From CAXMST01 sp964196325 (lineage in GTDB: Bacteria > Actinomycetota > Thermoleophilia > Solirubrobacterales > 70-9), in the NCBI GenBank assembly GCA_964196325.1, contig CAXMST010000099.1, forward strand, positions 1 through 64,000: a stretch of DNA of 64,000 bases, in the 5' to 3' direction. The notes under the pieces are model-generated. The model made no database searches and was not told where the DNA came from. It saw nothing but the letters and a program-made list of their open reading frames with translations. A program made the position numbers and the translations under genes. This document shows, piece after piece, positions 31,869 through 39,737 of the stretch. The first letter of the stretch is position 1. The number at the start of each line of letters is the position of its first letter.

Positions 31869-33116
31869 TCAGAGTCGCACGAGGTTGTCGGCCTCGATCC
31901 CGCGGGAGACCCCGCGGAAGTCGATCACCAGAGCGGCATCGCGGACCAGCGCCTCGTAGTCGACCCCGGGGTGGGCGGTGACGATCGCGACGGCGTCACT
32001 GGTGGCGACGGCGGGCGCCAGCTCGACCGAGCGCAGCCCCGCCTCTCGGAGCTCGGACACGAGCGGGTCGTGATAGCTGACCTCGGCCCCGAGCTCGCGC
32101 AGATGCCGCACGATGTTGAGGGCGGGTGCCTCGCGCAGGTCGCCGACCCCGGCCTTGTAGGAGACGCCCAGGAGCAGCACCCGCGAGGCCTTGACCGGCT
32201 TGCCGACATCGTTCAGCGCCCGCTGGATCTTCTGCACGCAGTACAGGGGCTGGGTCTGATTGATCTTGCCGGCGAGTTCGATGAACTCGGTGTAGAAGTC
32301 GTGCTCTCGTGCCTTGAAGGCGAGGTAGAACGGGTCGATCGGCAGGCAGTGGCCCCCCATCCCCGGACCGGGCTCGAAGCGCATGAATCCGAACGGCTTG
32401 GTCGCAGCCGCGTCGATCACCTCCCAGATGTCGATCGACATCAGATCGGTGAGCTGGGCCAGCTCGTTGACCAGGGCGATATTCACCGAGCGGAAGATGT
32501 TCTCGAGCAGCTTGGTCAGCTCGGCCGCCTCGGGGCTGGAGACGCGAACCACCTCGGCGGTGATCTCAGCGTAGAGCTCCTCGGCACGGTCGGCGCAGGC
32601 CGCGGTGATCCCCCCAACCACCTTCGGCGTGTTGGCGACCGTGTGATCGGCGCGGCCGGGATCGATGCGCTCGGGCGAATAGGCGAGGTGGAAGTCGCGA
32701 CCCGCGCGCAGGCCGGACTCCTCCAGCAGCGGCTGCAGCTGCTCCCTGGTGGTCCCGGGGTAGGTGGTCGACTCGAGAACGACGAGCTGGCCCTCGACCA
32801 GGATCTCCGCGATCGAACGGGCTGCCGAGATCACGTAGCTGAGGTCGGGCTCGCGCTGGTTGGCAAGCGGCGTCGGCACACAGATCAGGATCGCGTCACA
32901 GCGGCCCAGGGCGCCCACCTCGGTGGTCGGCTGGAAGCAGTCCCCAAGCGCAACCAGGCGCTCGGCCGGGACGTCTTCGATGTCGGACTCACCCCGGCCG
33001 AGGCGCTCGACCCGACGGGCGTCGGTGTCGTAGCCGGTCACGGCATGGCCCGCCTCACCAAAGGCGAGGGCCAGCGGCAGGCCGACGTAACCGAGTCCGA
33101 CGATTCCGATGCGCAT
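31869..33116 (-). CDS. UDP-N-acetyl-mannosamine/UDP-glucose-type dehydrogenase
   Basis: A 415-residue nucleotide-sugar dehydrogenase. The NAD motif IGIVGLGYVGLPLA opens it; ICVPTP, ESTTYPGTT, YSPERIDPG, TKLLENIFRSVNIALVNE and the catalytic Cys in GPGMGGHCLPIDPFY follow. The C-terminal UDP-sugar domain has LLLGVSYKAGVGDLREAPAL. The YSPERIDPG and GGHCLPIDP forms are closer to WecC-type UDP-N-acetyl-D-mannosamine or UDP-GlcNAc dehydrogenases than to UDP-glucose dehydrogenase; the substrate remains open. It would supply a uronic acid for surface polysaccharide. tRNA-Lys lies 75 bases upstream. Confidence 0.87.
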   Translation of the reverse strand: MRIGIVGLGYVGLPLALAFGEAGHAVTGYDTDARRVERLGRGESDIEDVPAERLVALGDCFQPTTEVGALGRCDAILICVPTPLANQREPDLSYVISAARSIAEILVEGQLVVLESTTYPGTTREQLQPLLEESGLRAGRDFHLAYSPERIDPGRADHTVANTPKVVGGITAACADRAEELYAEITAEVVRVSSPEAAELTKLLENIFRSVNIALVNELAQLTDLMSIDIWEVIDAAATKPFGFMRFEPGPGMGGHCLPIDPFYLAFKAREHDFYTEFIELAGKINQTQPLYCVQKIQRALNDVGKPVKASRVLLLGVSYKAGVGDLREAPALNIVRHLRELGAEVSYHDPLVSELREAGLRSVELAPAVATSDAVAIVTAHPGVDYEALVRDAALVIDFRGVSRGIEADNLVRL

Positions 33117-33191
33117 GCGGGCCAGTCTAGTGGTGGCCCAGACTCACCAAACCCGCGCGGCTGCCCGGCCCGACGCCCGATGGATCGGAGA

Positions 33192-33264
33192 TGGGCCATG
33201 TAGGGATCGAACCTACGACCTTGAGATTAAGAGTCTCCTGCTCTACCAACTGAGCTAATGGCCC
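33192..33264 (-). tRNA. tRNA-Lys (CTT)
   Basis: A 73-base cloverleaf on the minus strand. Acceptor GGGCCAT pairs with ATGGCCC, D arm GCTC-AGTTGGTA-GAGC, anticodon stem GGAGA/TCTCA with one G-A mismatch at its base, loop CTCTTAA (anticodon CTT), and T arm GTAGG-TTCGATC-CCTAC. CCA is not encoded. Confidence 0.95.
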
Positions 33265-33317
33265 CGGGGCCATCTTAACGAGCGCCGAACGCCGACCGAG
33301 TGCCCAAAGCGGACTGG

Positions 33318-34127
33318 TCAGCCGCCGCTGTGCCCGCCGCCGTCCGCCCCATCCGCGTCCTGGGCGGAGCTGTCGCTGGTGCCAAACGGATCCTCGAGCG
33401 CCGACGGGTCGTTGCGCAACTGCTTGAGCTGGCGCTGCAGCTGGTTGCCCTGCTGCTTGCGGTTGTCGAGCTCGGTCTCGAGCGCCGCTGAGCCCGCATC
33501 GTCGACCTCAGCGAGCGCCTGCTTCGAGGCCGCATCACCGGCCTTGGTGTCGCCGGCGAAGTAGGCGGCGCCGGCAAGGTCGAGGTAGGTCTGCGGGCCG
33601 GGAAGCTGATCGGCCAGGATCTCGGCCGTGGTCAGAGCACCATCGAGGCGCCTTTGGATCGAGGCCGGATTGGTGGAGCTCAGCGCGACGTTCCCGTAAG
33701 CCCGGTAGACGAGCGTCGCCACCTCGGCGTCAGGCTTGCCCTGGTTGGCGTCGAGGTAGCGCTCCCAGGCCGCGATCGACGCCTCGAAGCTGGCCGTGGC
33801 CTCCTCGGTCAGAACCTGGGTCTGGGTGTCCTCGTCGACCTCGAGCTGCTGCTGCCCGTTCAGATAGCTGTAGCGGGCAACCGCGACCAGAGCCGCCACG
33901 CTCTCGGGGTCGGCCTCCAAGGTTGCCTGCGCCGAATCGATCTGGTCGTTGAACTCGGCGTTGCCGCCGCCACCGTGACCGTTGCCCAGCCCGAGCGCAT
34001 CGCCGAGCCCGCCCGAGGCGTCGCCGCCGATCCCGAACAGAACCAGGCCGCCACCGAGGAGCAACGCCAAGAACACGTATATGACTTGGATGAAGCGCTT
34101 GCGCTTGCCCTGGAGATCGAAAAGCAT
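33318..34127 (-). CDS. Membrane-anchored TPR-like protein
   Basis: A 269-residue protein with one N-terminal membrane span (FIQVIYVFLALLLGGGLVLFGIG), a glycine-rich spacer and then helical repeats resembling TPR (LEADPESVAALVAVARYSYL, FEASIAAWERYLDANQGKPD, TYLDLAGAAYFAGDTKAGDA). It ends in an Asp/Gly/Ser tail. Such proteins often act as scaffolds for membrane complexes. It follows tatC by 42 bases in the same direction, so it may be co-expressed with the Tat system; a functional link is unproven. Confidence 0.78.
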   Translation of the reverse strand: MLFDLQGKRKRFIQVIYVFLALLLGGGLVLFGIGGDASGGLGDALGLGNGHGGGGNAEFNDQIDSAQATLEADPESVAALVAVARYSYLNGQQQLEVDEDTQTQVLTEEATASFEASIAAWERYLDANQGKPDAEVATLVYRAYGNVALSSTNPASIQRRLDGALTTAEILADQLPGPQTYLDLAGAAYFAGDTKAGDAASKQALAEVDDAGSAALETELDNRKQQGNQLQRQLKQLRNDPSALEDPFGTSDSSAQDADGADGGGHSGG

Positions 34128-34169
34128 GGGCCCTGGAGCCTAGAGGATCGCCGCCGCGGGGCGGCGTCC

Positions 34170-34943
34170 TCAGCCCTCACCCGACGCGGGCTCGCGGGCC
34201 AGCTCAGCGCTCGTCTGGCGCGCGCGACCGAACACCCGGGCCAAGACGACCGAGAACTCGAACAGGATCAGCAACGGCACCATCGAGATCACCATCGTCA
34301 CCGGATCGGTGCCGGGCAACAGCATCGCCAGCACCGCGATGATCAAGAACGCGTAGCGGCGGTTGTGGGCGAGCTGGTCAGGGGTAACGATTCCCATTCG
34401 GGTCACGGCGAGGATCCCAACCGGAATCTGAAACAGGATCCCAACCGAGATCAACGAGAGCGCGAAGAAGCTGTAGTACTCGCGCGCTCTGACTTGGATG
34501 TTGAACTCGTCGGAGTTGAAGTTGAGGAGGAAGTCGACCGCGGCCGGGGTGACCACGTAGTAGGCGAAGGCGACGCCGCCGATGAACAGGAAGGGGACCA
34601 TCAGCAGCAGCGGCAGCACGACCCCCTTCTCGGTCGGGCTGAAGGCCGGCAGCACGAACGCATAGATCTGGTACAGGATGATCGGGAGCGCCAGCAGGAT
34701 CGCCCCGTACAGCGACAAGGTGATCGTCGTAAGGAAGGGCTCCGCGGGGGAGAGCGTGACCGGCTCGAAGCCCTCCGGCAACGGCCCGTTGGCGATCTCG
34801 AGGATCAGATGGTTCTGCCAGAAGCAGAGCGTCGCTGCAACCAACAGGGCGGCGCCGCCGATGAACAGGCGGCTGCGAAGCTCGTCGAGATGCTCGACCA
34901 GCGTCAGACGGTCATCGAAGTTGGCGGCCTTGACTCGGGCCAT
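34170..34943 (-). CDS. tatC: Twin-arginine translocase subunit TatC
   Basis: A 257-residue protein with six membrane spans. LTLVEHLDELRSRLF is the N-terminal TatC signature (the Glu contacts the signal peptide); LSPAEPFLTTI, QIYAFVLPAFSPTEKG, LFQIPVGILAVTRMGIV and DQLAHNRRYAFLIIAVLAM follow. TatC recognises twin-arginine signals of folded exported proteins. A likely client, the Rieske protein, carries TRRKAF at 39738-40412. tatA is 33 bases upstream. Confidence 0.96.
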   Translation of the reverse strand: MARVKAANFDDRLTLVEHLDELRSRLFIGGAALLVAATLCFWQNHLILEIANGPLPEGFEPVTLSPAEPFLTTITLSLYGAILLALPIILYQIYAFVLPAFSPTEKGVVLPLLLMVPFLFIGGVAFAYYVVTPAAVDFLLNFNSDEFNIQVRAREYYSFFALSLISVGILFQIPVGILAVTRMGIVTPDQLAHNRRYAFLIIAVLAMLLPGTDPVTMVISMVPLLILFEFSVVLARVFGRARQTSAELAREPASGEG

Positions 34944-34976
34944 GCTCAGGCCCCCACCGCCGGGCGAGTGGGCGCC

Positions 34977-35210
34977 TCAGGCGCCGCGCTGGCCGGCCGG
35001 TTCGGTGTCCCCGGCCTCCTCGACGCCGTTTTCGATCTCGGGTGGATCGTCGTCGTCGTCATGGTCACTAGCTTCACCCGAGATCGAAGTCTTGAATTCG
35101 CGCATGCCACGGCCCAGCGACTTGCCGAGCTCAGGTAGGCGCTTGGGCCCGAAAATCACCAAAGCAATGATTAGGACGATTGCCAACTCGAGTGGTCCGA
35201 CGTTGGGCAC
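34977..35210 (-). CDS. tatA: Twin-arginine translocase subunit TatA
   Basis: A 77-residue protein: one N-terminal span (LELAIVLIIALVIFGPKRLPE, with the conserved FGPKRLPELGKSLG hinge), an amphipathic helix (GRGMREFKTSI) and an acidic tail (DHDDDDD). It starts with GTG 35210. A TatA/TatB distinction is not certain from length, and no second copy is in the window, so it may serve both roles. It starts divergently from dcd. Confidence 0.93.
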   Translation of the reverse strand: MPNVGPLELAIVLIIALVIFGPKRLPELGKSLGRGMREFKTSISGEASDHDDDDDPPEIENGVEEAGDTEPAGQRGA

Positions 35211-35280
35211 AGATGGATGGTAGCGCGCTACCAGCCTCGGGACGAGCGCAGCGGCCAGATCGATGTACGCTCCGGGCGCC

Positions 35281-35859
35281 GTGATCCTCTCCGACAGATC
35301 GATCGCCGAGCAGCTCGAGGCCGGCGGGATAATGATCGACCCGCTGGGCCCGAATGCGATGCAGCCCTCCTCCGTCGACCTCCGGGTTGACCGCTATTTC
35401 CGCGTGTTCCGCAACGACACGACCCCCTACATCGACCCTAAACAGGCGCAGGAAGACCTGACCGAGCTGGTCGAGGTCGACGATCAGGGCGCGTTCATCC
35501 TGCACCCGGGGGAATTCGTCCTCGGCTCGACGCTGGAACGGGTCACGCTCGGCCCCGAGTTGGTCGCACGGCTGGAAGGCAAATCCTCACTCGGGCGGCT
35601 CGGCCTGCTGATCCACAGCACGGCGGGCTTCGTCGACGCCGGCTGGGACGGCCATCTGACCCTGGAACTCTCCAACGTCGCGAACCTGCCGATCGCGATC
35701 TACCCCGGGATGAAGATCGGTCAGATCTCGTTCCTGCGAATGACGAGCGCGGCGGAAATCCCCTACGGCAGCTCGGGCGCGGGCTCGAAATACAAGGGCC
35801 AGACGGGGCCGACTCCGTCCCGGTACTACCTCAACTTCGCCGACGAGTCAACGGATTAG
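35281..35859 (+). CDS. dcd: dCTP deaminase
   Basis: A 192-residue enzyme of the trimeric dUTPase fold. ILSDRSIAEQLEAG is the N-terminal signature; QPSSVDLRVDRYFRVF, LEGKSSLGRLGLLIHSTAGF (active site) and YPGMKIGQISFLRM are conserved. It deaminates dCTP towards dUTP (some homologs go on to dUMP). GTG 35281 is chosen because family members begin with (M)ILSDR; a longer frame upstream adds six residues. It lies alone between tatA and the zinc-ribbon gene. Confidence 0.94.
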   Translation: MILSDRSIAEQLEAGGIMIDPLGPNAMQPSSVDLRVDRYFRVFRNDTTPYIDPKQAQEDLTELVEVDDQGAFILHPGEFVLGSTLERVTLGPELVARLEGKSSLGRLGLLIHSTAGFVDAGWDGHLTLELSNVANLPIAIYPGMKIGQISFLRMTSAAEIPYGSSGAGSKYKGQTGPTPSRYYLNFADESTD

Positions 35860-35880
35860 AGCCGCGCGGCTCGGCGGCCG

Positions 35881-35898
35881 ACTGGACGCGCGTCCAGT
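35881..35898. promoter_or_regulatory. Perfect 18-bp palindrome between dcd and the zinc-ribbon gene
   Basis: ACTGGACGCGCGTCCAGT reads the same on both strands and starts 21 bases after the dcd stop, followed by TTTCC. The half-site TGGAC is common in TetR-type operators, which would fit control of the zinc-ribbon gene 60 bases on. It could equally be a dcd terminator, since it forms a 7-base stem with a 4-base loop and a short T run. Confidence 0.45.
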
Positions 35899-35957
35899 TT
35901 CCAGGCAGGGGCTGGAGTCCGCTCGAGGCCGGTCGATGCGGCAACGGAGGAACACCG

Positions 35958-36296
35958 TTGCCGACTGGAAGCAGAGATCAAGACAGGCGCCATGGCGCGA
36001 CCGCCGAGGAGCTCCACATCTGCCGGCGCTGCGACTCCCGATTGGTACAGCCGCTGGAGTGCGCGCCGGTCGATATGCAGCGCTCCCGGGTCGAGCTCGG
36101 CTGTCCCGACTGCGGCCACCATCGCGTCGGCGTGTTCTACGAAGATGCGGTGCAGCGCTTCGGCGCGCGGCTGGAGCAGGGTACGGATGCGCTCGTCGAG
36201 GCCCTGGAGCAACTTGAGCGCAGCAACGTGGAACGCGAGATCGAGCGCTTCAGCCCCGCGCTTGACCGCAATCAGCTGACGGCGGAGGACTTCTAG
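35958..36296 (+). CDS. Zinc-ribbon protein, unknown
   Basis: A 112-residue protein with two CxxC pairs: ICRRCDSRLVQP (about residues 21-32) and LGCPDCGHHRVG (about 48-59), which together make a zinc ribbon. A helical, charged C-terminus follows (EALEQLERSNVEREIERF), possibly a coiled coil. The start is TTG 35958: GGAGG lies seven bases before it, so this unusual codon is well supported. Zinc ribbons of this sort bind nucleic acid or proteins. It converges on the polyprenyl synthase gene. Confidence 0.72.
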   Translation: MPTGSRDQDRRHGATAEELHICRRCDSRLVQPLECAPVDMQRSRVELGCPDCGHHRVGVFYEDAVQRFGARLEQGTDALVEALEQLERSNVEREIERFSPALDRNQLTAEDF

Positions 36297-36332
36297 GCGA
36301 GCGTTCACTTCGCCGGGCGCGGCTCCGAGGGC

Positions 36333-37310
36333 TCAGGAGTAGCGCTCGACCACGCCGTCCGCGACCAGCTCGAACAGTTTCTGGTCGACATGCTCGATCG
36401 GCGCCTCACGCAGACCCTGCTTGGCTCGCTCGACCCGATCGCGGGCCTCCCCGCGGACCGCCTCGGTGGCGCCGCTCGCCGCGATCCGGTCGCAGAGACC
36501 CTCGGCGGCAGCGCCGTCGAGCGCGTGGAGATCGATCGACTTGAGCTCTGGATCCCGCTCGCCGGCCCGAATCATCGGCAGGGTCACGGTCCCGTCGAGC
36601 AGGTCGGTGCCCCTTGCCTTCCCAGTGCGCTCTGACGGCCCGACGACGTCGAGGACGTCATCGAGCAGCTGGAAGGCGAGGCCGATCTCCCCACCGAAAC
36701 GCTCCAGGGCCACCCGCGCGGCGGCCGGGCGCTCACGGCCGATCACGCAGGCGCACTCGAACAGCGCCGCGGTCTTGAGCCTGCAGCGTTGCAGATAGCG
36801 TTCGGCCGAGACATCGGTCCGGAACGCGTCCTGGCGCTGGGCGAGCTCGCCGCGAGCCAGTGACACCGAAGCGCCGGCGAGCGCCATCACCTGGGACTCG
36901 GCCTCGGGGCTGGGAAGCAGCTCCGCGAAAGCTCGTGAGAGCAGCAGGTCCCCGGTCGCCAGCGCGCGCCCGCGACCGGCTGCCGCAACCACGGTCGGCC
37001 GCCCTCGCCGCAGCGGGGCGGAGTCGAGGACGTCGTCGTGGACCAGGGTCGCCATGTGCACGAGCTCGACAGCGGTCGCCGCCCTGATCCCGCCTTCCTG
37101 CGCCGGACGGCCGGCGCAGAGCAAGACCAACAGCGGGCGCATGCGCTTGCCGCCCGCGGCCAGGGTCGACTCCGCCTCGGGAGCCAGCCCCCCGGCGGCG
37201 GCGACTATCTCACGCAGCCGTTGCTCCACCTCCTGCAGGCCCAGGGGTAGCCACGAGCCGGCTAGATCGGTCACCGCCGTGACCGGCTCAGGGATATTCG
37301 AGCCGGCCAT
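36333..37310 (-). CDS. Polyprenyl diphosphate synthase (trans-isoprenyl type)
   Basis: A 325-residue prenyltransferase. AAGGKRMRPLLVLL (IPP-binding), ELVHMATLVHDDVLD (first Asp-rich motif DDxxD) and GLAFQLLDDVLDV (second, DDxxD) define the family. The residues before the first Asp motif decide chain length; Met-Ala and small residues there suggest a long-chain product. It likely makes the menaquinone side chain, since its start touches the menG stop (TGATG). Confidence 0.9.
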   Translation of the reverse strand: MAGSNIPEPVTAVTDLAGSWLPLGLQEVEQRLREIVAAAGGLAPEAESTLAAGGKRMRPLLVLLCAGRPAQEGGIRAATAVELVHMATLVHDDVLDSAPLRRGRPTVVAAAGRGRALATGDLLLSRAFAELLPSPEAESQVMALAGASVSLARGELAQRQDAFRTDVSAERYLQRCRLKTAALFECACVIGRERPAAARVALERFGGEIGLAFQLLDDVLDVVGPSERTGKARGTDLLDGTVTLPMIRAGERDPELKSIDLHALDGAAAEGLCDRIAASGATEAVRGEARDRVERAKQGLREAPIEHVDQKLFELVADGVVERYS

Positions 37311-38047
37311 CAGCCCGCTCGCTTGACCCCGGAGTGGATCGCGATGATCCCCCCGGCCAGGATCGTCCAGCGGATCCGCTCGAGGCCGGCCGCATCGAGC
37401 CGCGCGGCCAGTTGCCCCGGCAGCGGAAACTGGCGGACCGACTCGGGCAGGTAGCTGTAGGCCTCCCCCTCGCCGGTGAGGCGTCCGAGCAGCGGCACCA
37501 CGCGGTCGAACCAGAGTGAGAAGAAGCTCGACAGTGGTGCACGCTGAGGCCGCGTGATCTCGAGGACTACGAGGGTACCGCCGGGTCTCAGGACGCGGGT
37601 CATCTCGGCGATTCCGCGGTCAAGATCAGCGAAGTTGCGGAGCCCGAAGCCAACCGTGACGGCATCGAAGCTCGCGTCGTCATAGCTGAGCTGTAATGCG
37701 TCGCCCCACTCGAAGGTCGGAGCGCCGGCCTGGATCGCGCGAGCGGAGCCCTTCGCGCGTGCCAGCTCCAGCATCCGCTCTGAGAAGTCGGATCCGACGA
37801 CATATCCACCGGGACCGACCATCCCCTGAAGCTCGAGGCTCAGATCCCCGGTGCCGCAGGCGACGTCGAGGGCCCTCCCGCCCGCGGCAAGGCCGGTGCG
37901 GGCGGCGGCGCGCTGCCGCCAGCGGCGGTCCATTCCCGCCGTCATCGTCGAGTTCATCGAGTCGTAGACGCCGGCGATCCGATCGAACATGCCCCGGACC
38001 TGGCCGGCGAACTCGTCGGTCTCGCGTGAGGGCTTGCTCTCGATCAT
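37310..38047 (-). CDS. menG: Demethylmenaquinone methyltransferase
   Basis: A 245-residue UbiE/MenG protein. VRGMFDRIAGVYDSMNSTMT at the N-terminus, the SAM site LDVACGTGDLSLEL, the GFGLRNFADLDRGIAEM motif specific to UbiE/MenG and LRPGGTLVVLEITRP are all present. It adds the final methyl group in menaquinone synthesis (no sign of ubiquinone genes, so MenG is preferred). ATG 38047 is preferred over a TTG three codons upstream. It shares a 1-base overlap with the polyprenyl synthase and lies downstream of the quinol:cytochrome c reductase genes. Confidence 0.92.
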   Translation of the reverse strand: MIESKPSRETDEFAGQVRGMFDRIAGVYDSMNSTMTAGMDRRWRQRAAARTGLAAGGRALDVACGTGDLSLELQGMVGPGGYVVGSDFSERMLELARAKGSARAIQAGAPTFEWGDALQLSYDDASFDAVTVGFGLRNFADLDRGIAEMTRVLRPGGTLVVLEITRPQRAPLSSFFSLWFDRVVPLLGRLTGEGEAYSYLPESVRQFPLPGQLAARLDAAGLERIRWTILAGGIIAIHSGVKRAG

Positions 38048-38138
38048 GATTTCCAACCCGCTCGGTCGGGCCGGCCGGCCGCAGGGATGCTAGCCGCGGC
38101 CCGGTGGCGGGCCTGAGCCTCGGCTCGGCCGGCTGGAT

Positions 38139-38876
38139 CTAGGGGCCGGGCTCGGCGGGCTCGGGCTGCTGACCGTCGAGGGAGGCCAGGTAGCGGACCA
38201 TCTCGTCAAACGCCTCGGGGTCGGTCTCCTGCAGGTTGTAGGCAGGCATGATCGAAGGCCCAAGCGTCACCGAGCGGGCGATCGAGGCAGCCGGGACCCG
38301 GCTTCCAATCTCGGTCAGGTCGGGACCTAATGTGCCTCCGTTCTCGCCGATCTTGTGGCAACCCAGACAGCCCTGGGATGCGACCACCTGCTTGCCCCCC
38401 TCGAACTGCGGCGCAGTGGCCAGCTCGATCTCGGTCGGCGGGCCGGCCTCGGCGCCGAGGAAGGTCAGGTAGCCCATCGAGGCGATCGTCAGCACCGCCG
38501 CGAGCATCGCGATCGGACGGCGCAAAGGGTTGCGCTCGGGGCCGCGGTCGTAGAACGGCAGCAGCAGCAGCAGAACGATCCCGATCGTTGGCACCCCGAT
38601 CGTCGCCACGGGGGTGAGCCAAGCGGGCTTGATCACACGCAGCACCTCGAACAGGAAGAAGAAGTACCACTCCGGACGCGGCGTGTAGGTGGTCGTGGTC
38701 GGATCGGCCTTTGGCCCCTGCTCGGCGCCGAGAAACAGCGCCATGACGATGATCACGATGACCACGATCAGCGCCATCGTCGAGTCCTTCATCACCGCAT
38801 AGGGGAAGAATGGCTTCCCCTTCTTCTTCAGCGCCTCGTACTCGCGGAGGTACTGCTCCTTCTCCTGGCGGTTCAA
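38139..38876 (-). CDS. qcrC: Subunit IV-like cytochrome b fragment fused to cytochrome c (QcrC, b/c type)
   Basis: A 245-residue fusion. Residues 25-140 form three membrane spans of a subunit IV-type cytochrome b, including the Qo-site motif PRPEWYFFFLFEVLR (PEWY at residues 68-71). Residues 155-235 are a mono-heme cytochrome c with CLGCH (Cys170, Cys173, His174) and a Met ligand in SIMPAYNL. The same fusion is known in Bacillus QcrC. The start is TTG 38876, 4 bases after the qcrB stop. It is the exit of electrons from the complex; CcdA could help mature it. Confidence 0.9.
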   Translation of the reverse strand: MNRQEKEQYLREYEALKKKGKPFFPYAVMKDSTMALIVVIVIIVMALFLGAEQGPKADPTTTTYTPRPEWYFFFLFEVLRVIKPAWLTPVATIGVPTIGIVLLLLLPFYDRGPERNPLRRPIAMLAAVLTIASMGYLTFLGAEAGPPTEIELATAPQFEGGKQVVASQGCLGCHKIGENGGTLGPDLTEIGSRVPAASIARSVTLGPSIMPAYNLQETDPEAFDEMVRYLASLDGQQPEPAEPGP

Positions 38877-38880
38877 CGGC

Positions 38881-39717
38881 TCAGACCTTTTCCGTGCGAG
38901 CCGACTTCGGCTTGGTCTCAGACTTGAGCCAGGGTGGGGCGGTGGTCCCGAGCTTGACCACCAGATACAGGTGCGCGCCGATCAGGGCGATGATCGCTCC
39001 CGGCACGAGCAGCATGTGGATCGAGTAGAAGCGTGCGAGCGTCGTCGCCCCGAACTCCGGGCCGGCGCGGAGGAAGTCGGAGAGGTACGGGCCCGCGATC
39101 GGCGCGGTGCCGTTGATGTTGACGCCGACGATCGTTGCCCAGTAGGAGCGCTGATCGAAGGGCAGCAGGTAGCCCGTAAAGCCCATCACCATGGTCAGGA
39201 TCAGCAGCACGACACCGATTACCCAGTTGAGCTCGCGCGGATATTTGTAAGCACCGAAGAAGAAGACCCTGGCCATGTGCACGAAGACGAGGATCACCAT
39301 TACCGAGGCGCCCCACTTGTGCGTGCCACGGACGAACTCCCCGAGGAAGACGTCGTTGGTCAGATGGGTAATCGAGTCGTAGGCCTCGATTGTCGACGGC
39401 GTGTAGTACATCGCCAGAAAGACGCCGGTGACGGCCTGCGCGACGAACGCGAACAGAGTCGCGGAGCCAAGCGTGTAGAACCAGTTGGTTCCCTTCGGCA
39501 CCTTGCGGAACAGCATCCCGGTGAGGAACCCGGAGGCACCGGTGCGCTCGTCCATCCAGCCGACCAGATCGGCGGGCGCATCCTGGGCGCCGGCCGGCGC
39601 TCCCTTGCCGTTGCCGCCGTTCTGCCCCGGCTTGCCCGGGCGCCGCGTCGGCGGCGGCGGCTTCTCGAGTCTGCCTCCGGCACCCGCGCCGGTGGCCTCG
39701 ACCTCGCTCTCAGACAT
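38881..39717 (-). CDS. qcrB: Cytochrome b6-like subunit (QcrB)
   Basis: A 278-residue protein with four membrane spans. The four heme ligands are His133 and His147 (GTHKWGA, FVHMARV) and His234 and His249 (YSIHMLL, GAHLYLV). The second pair is 15 residues apart, as in b6 and Bacillus, rather than 14 as in mitochondrial cytochrome b. The first 55 residues are a Gly/Pro-rich tail not seen in typical b6. It would form the low-potential chain of a menaquinol:cytochrome c oxidoreductase with the Rieske protein and QcrC. ATG 39717. Confidence 0.92.
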   Translation of the reverse strand: MSESEVEATGAGAGGRLEKPPPPTRRPGKPGQNGGNGKGAPAGAQDAPADLVGWMDERTGASGFLTGMLFRKVPKGTNWFYTLGSATLFAFVAQAVTGVFLAMYYTPSTIEAYDSITHLTNDVFLGEFVRGTHKWGASVMVILVFVHMARVFFFGAYKYPRELNWVIGVVLLILTMVMGFTGYLLPFDQRSYWATIVGVNINGTAPIAGPYLSDFLRAGPEFGATTLARFYSIHMLLVPGAIIALIGAHLYLVVKLGTTAPPWLKSETKPKSARTEKV

Positions 39718-39737
39718 GCTCGCGGCTCAACATCGGC

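Noticed and set aside
31782..33203. 473-codon open frame on the plus strand
   Set aside because: It is antisense to the sugar-nucleotide dehydrogenase, whose motifs are unmistakable. No recognisable domain in the plus frame.
33654..35138. 494-codon open frame on the plus strand
   Set aside because: It lies antisense to the TPR gene, tatC and tatA, which have clear family motifs. Its product is low-complexity and looks like a GC-rich shadow frame.
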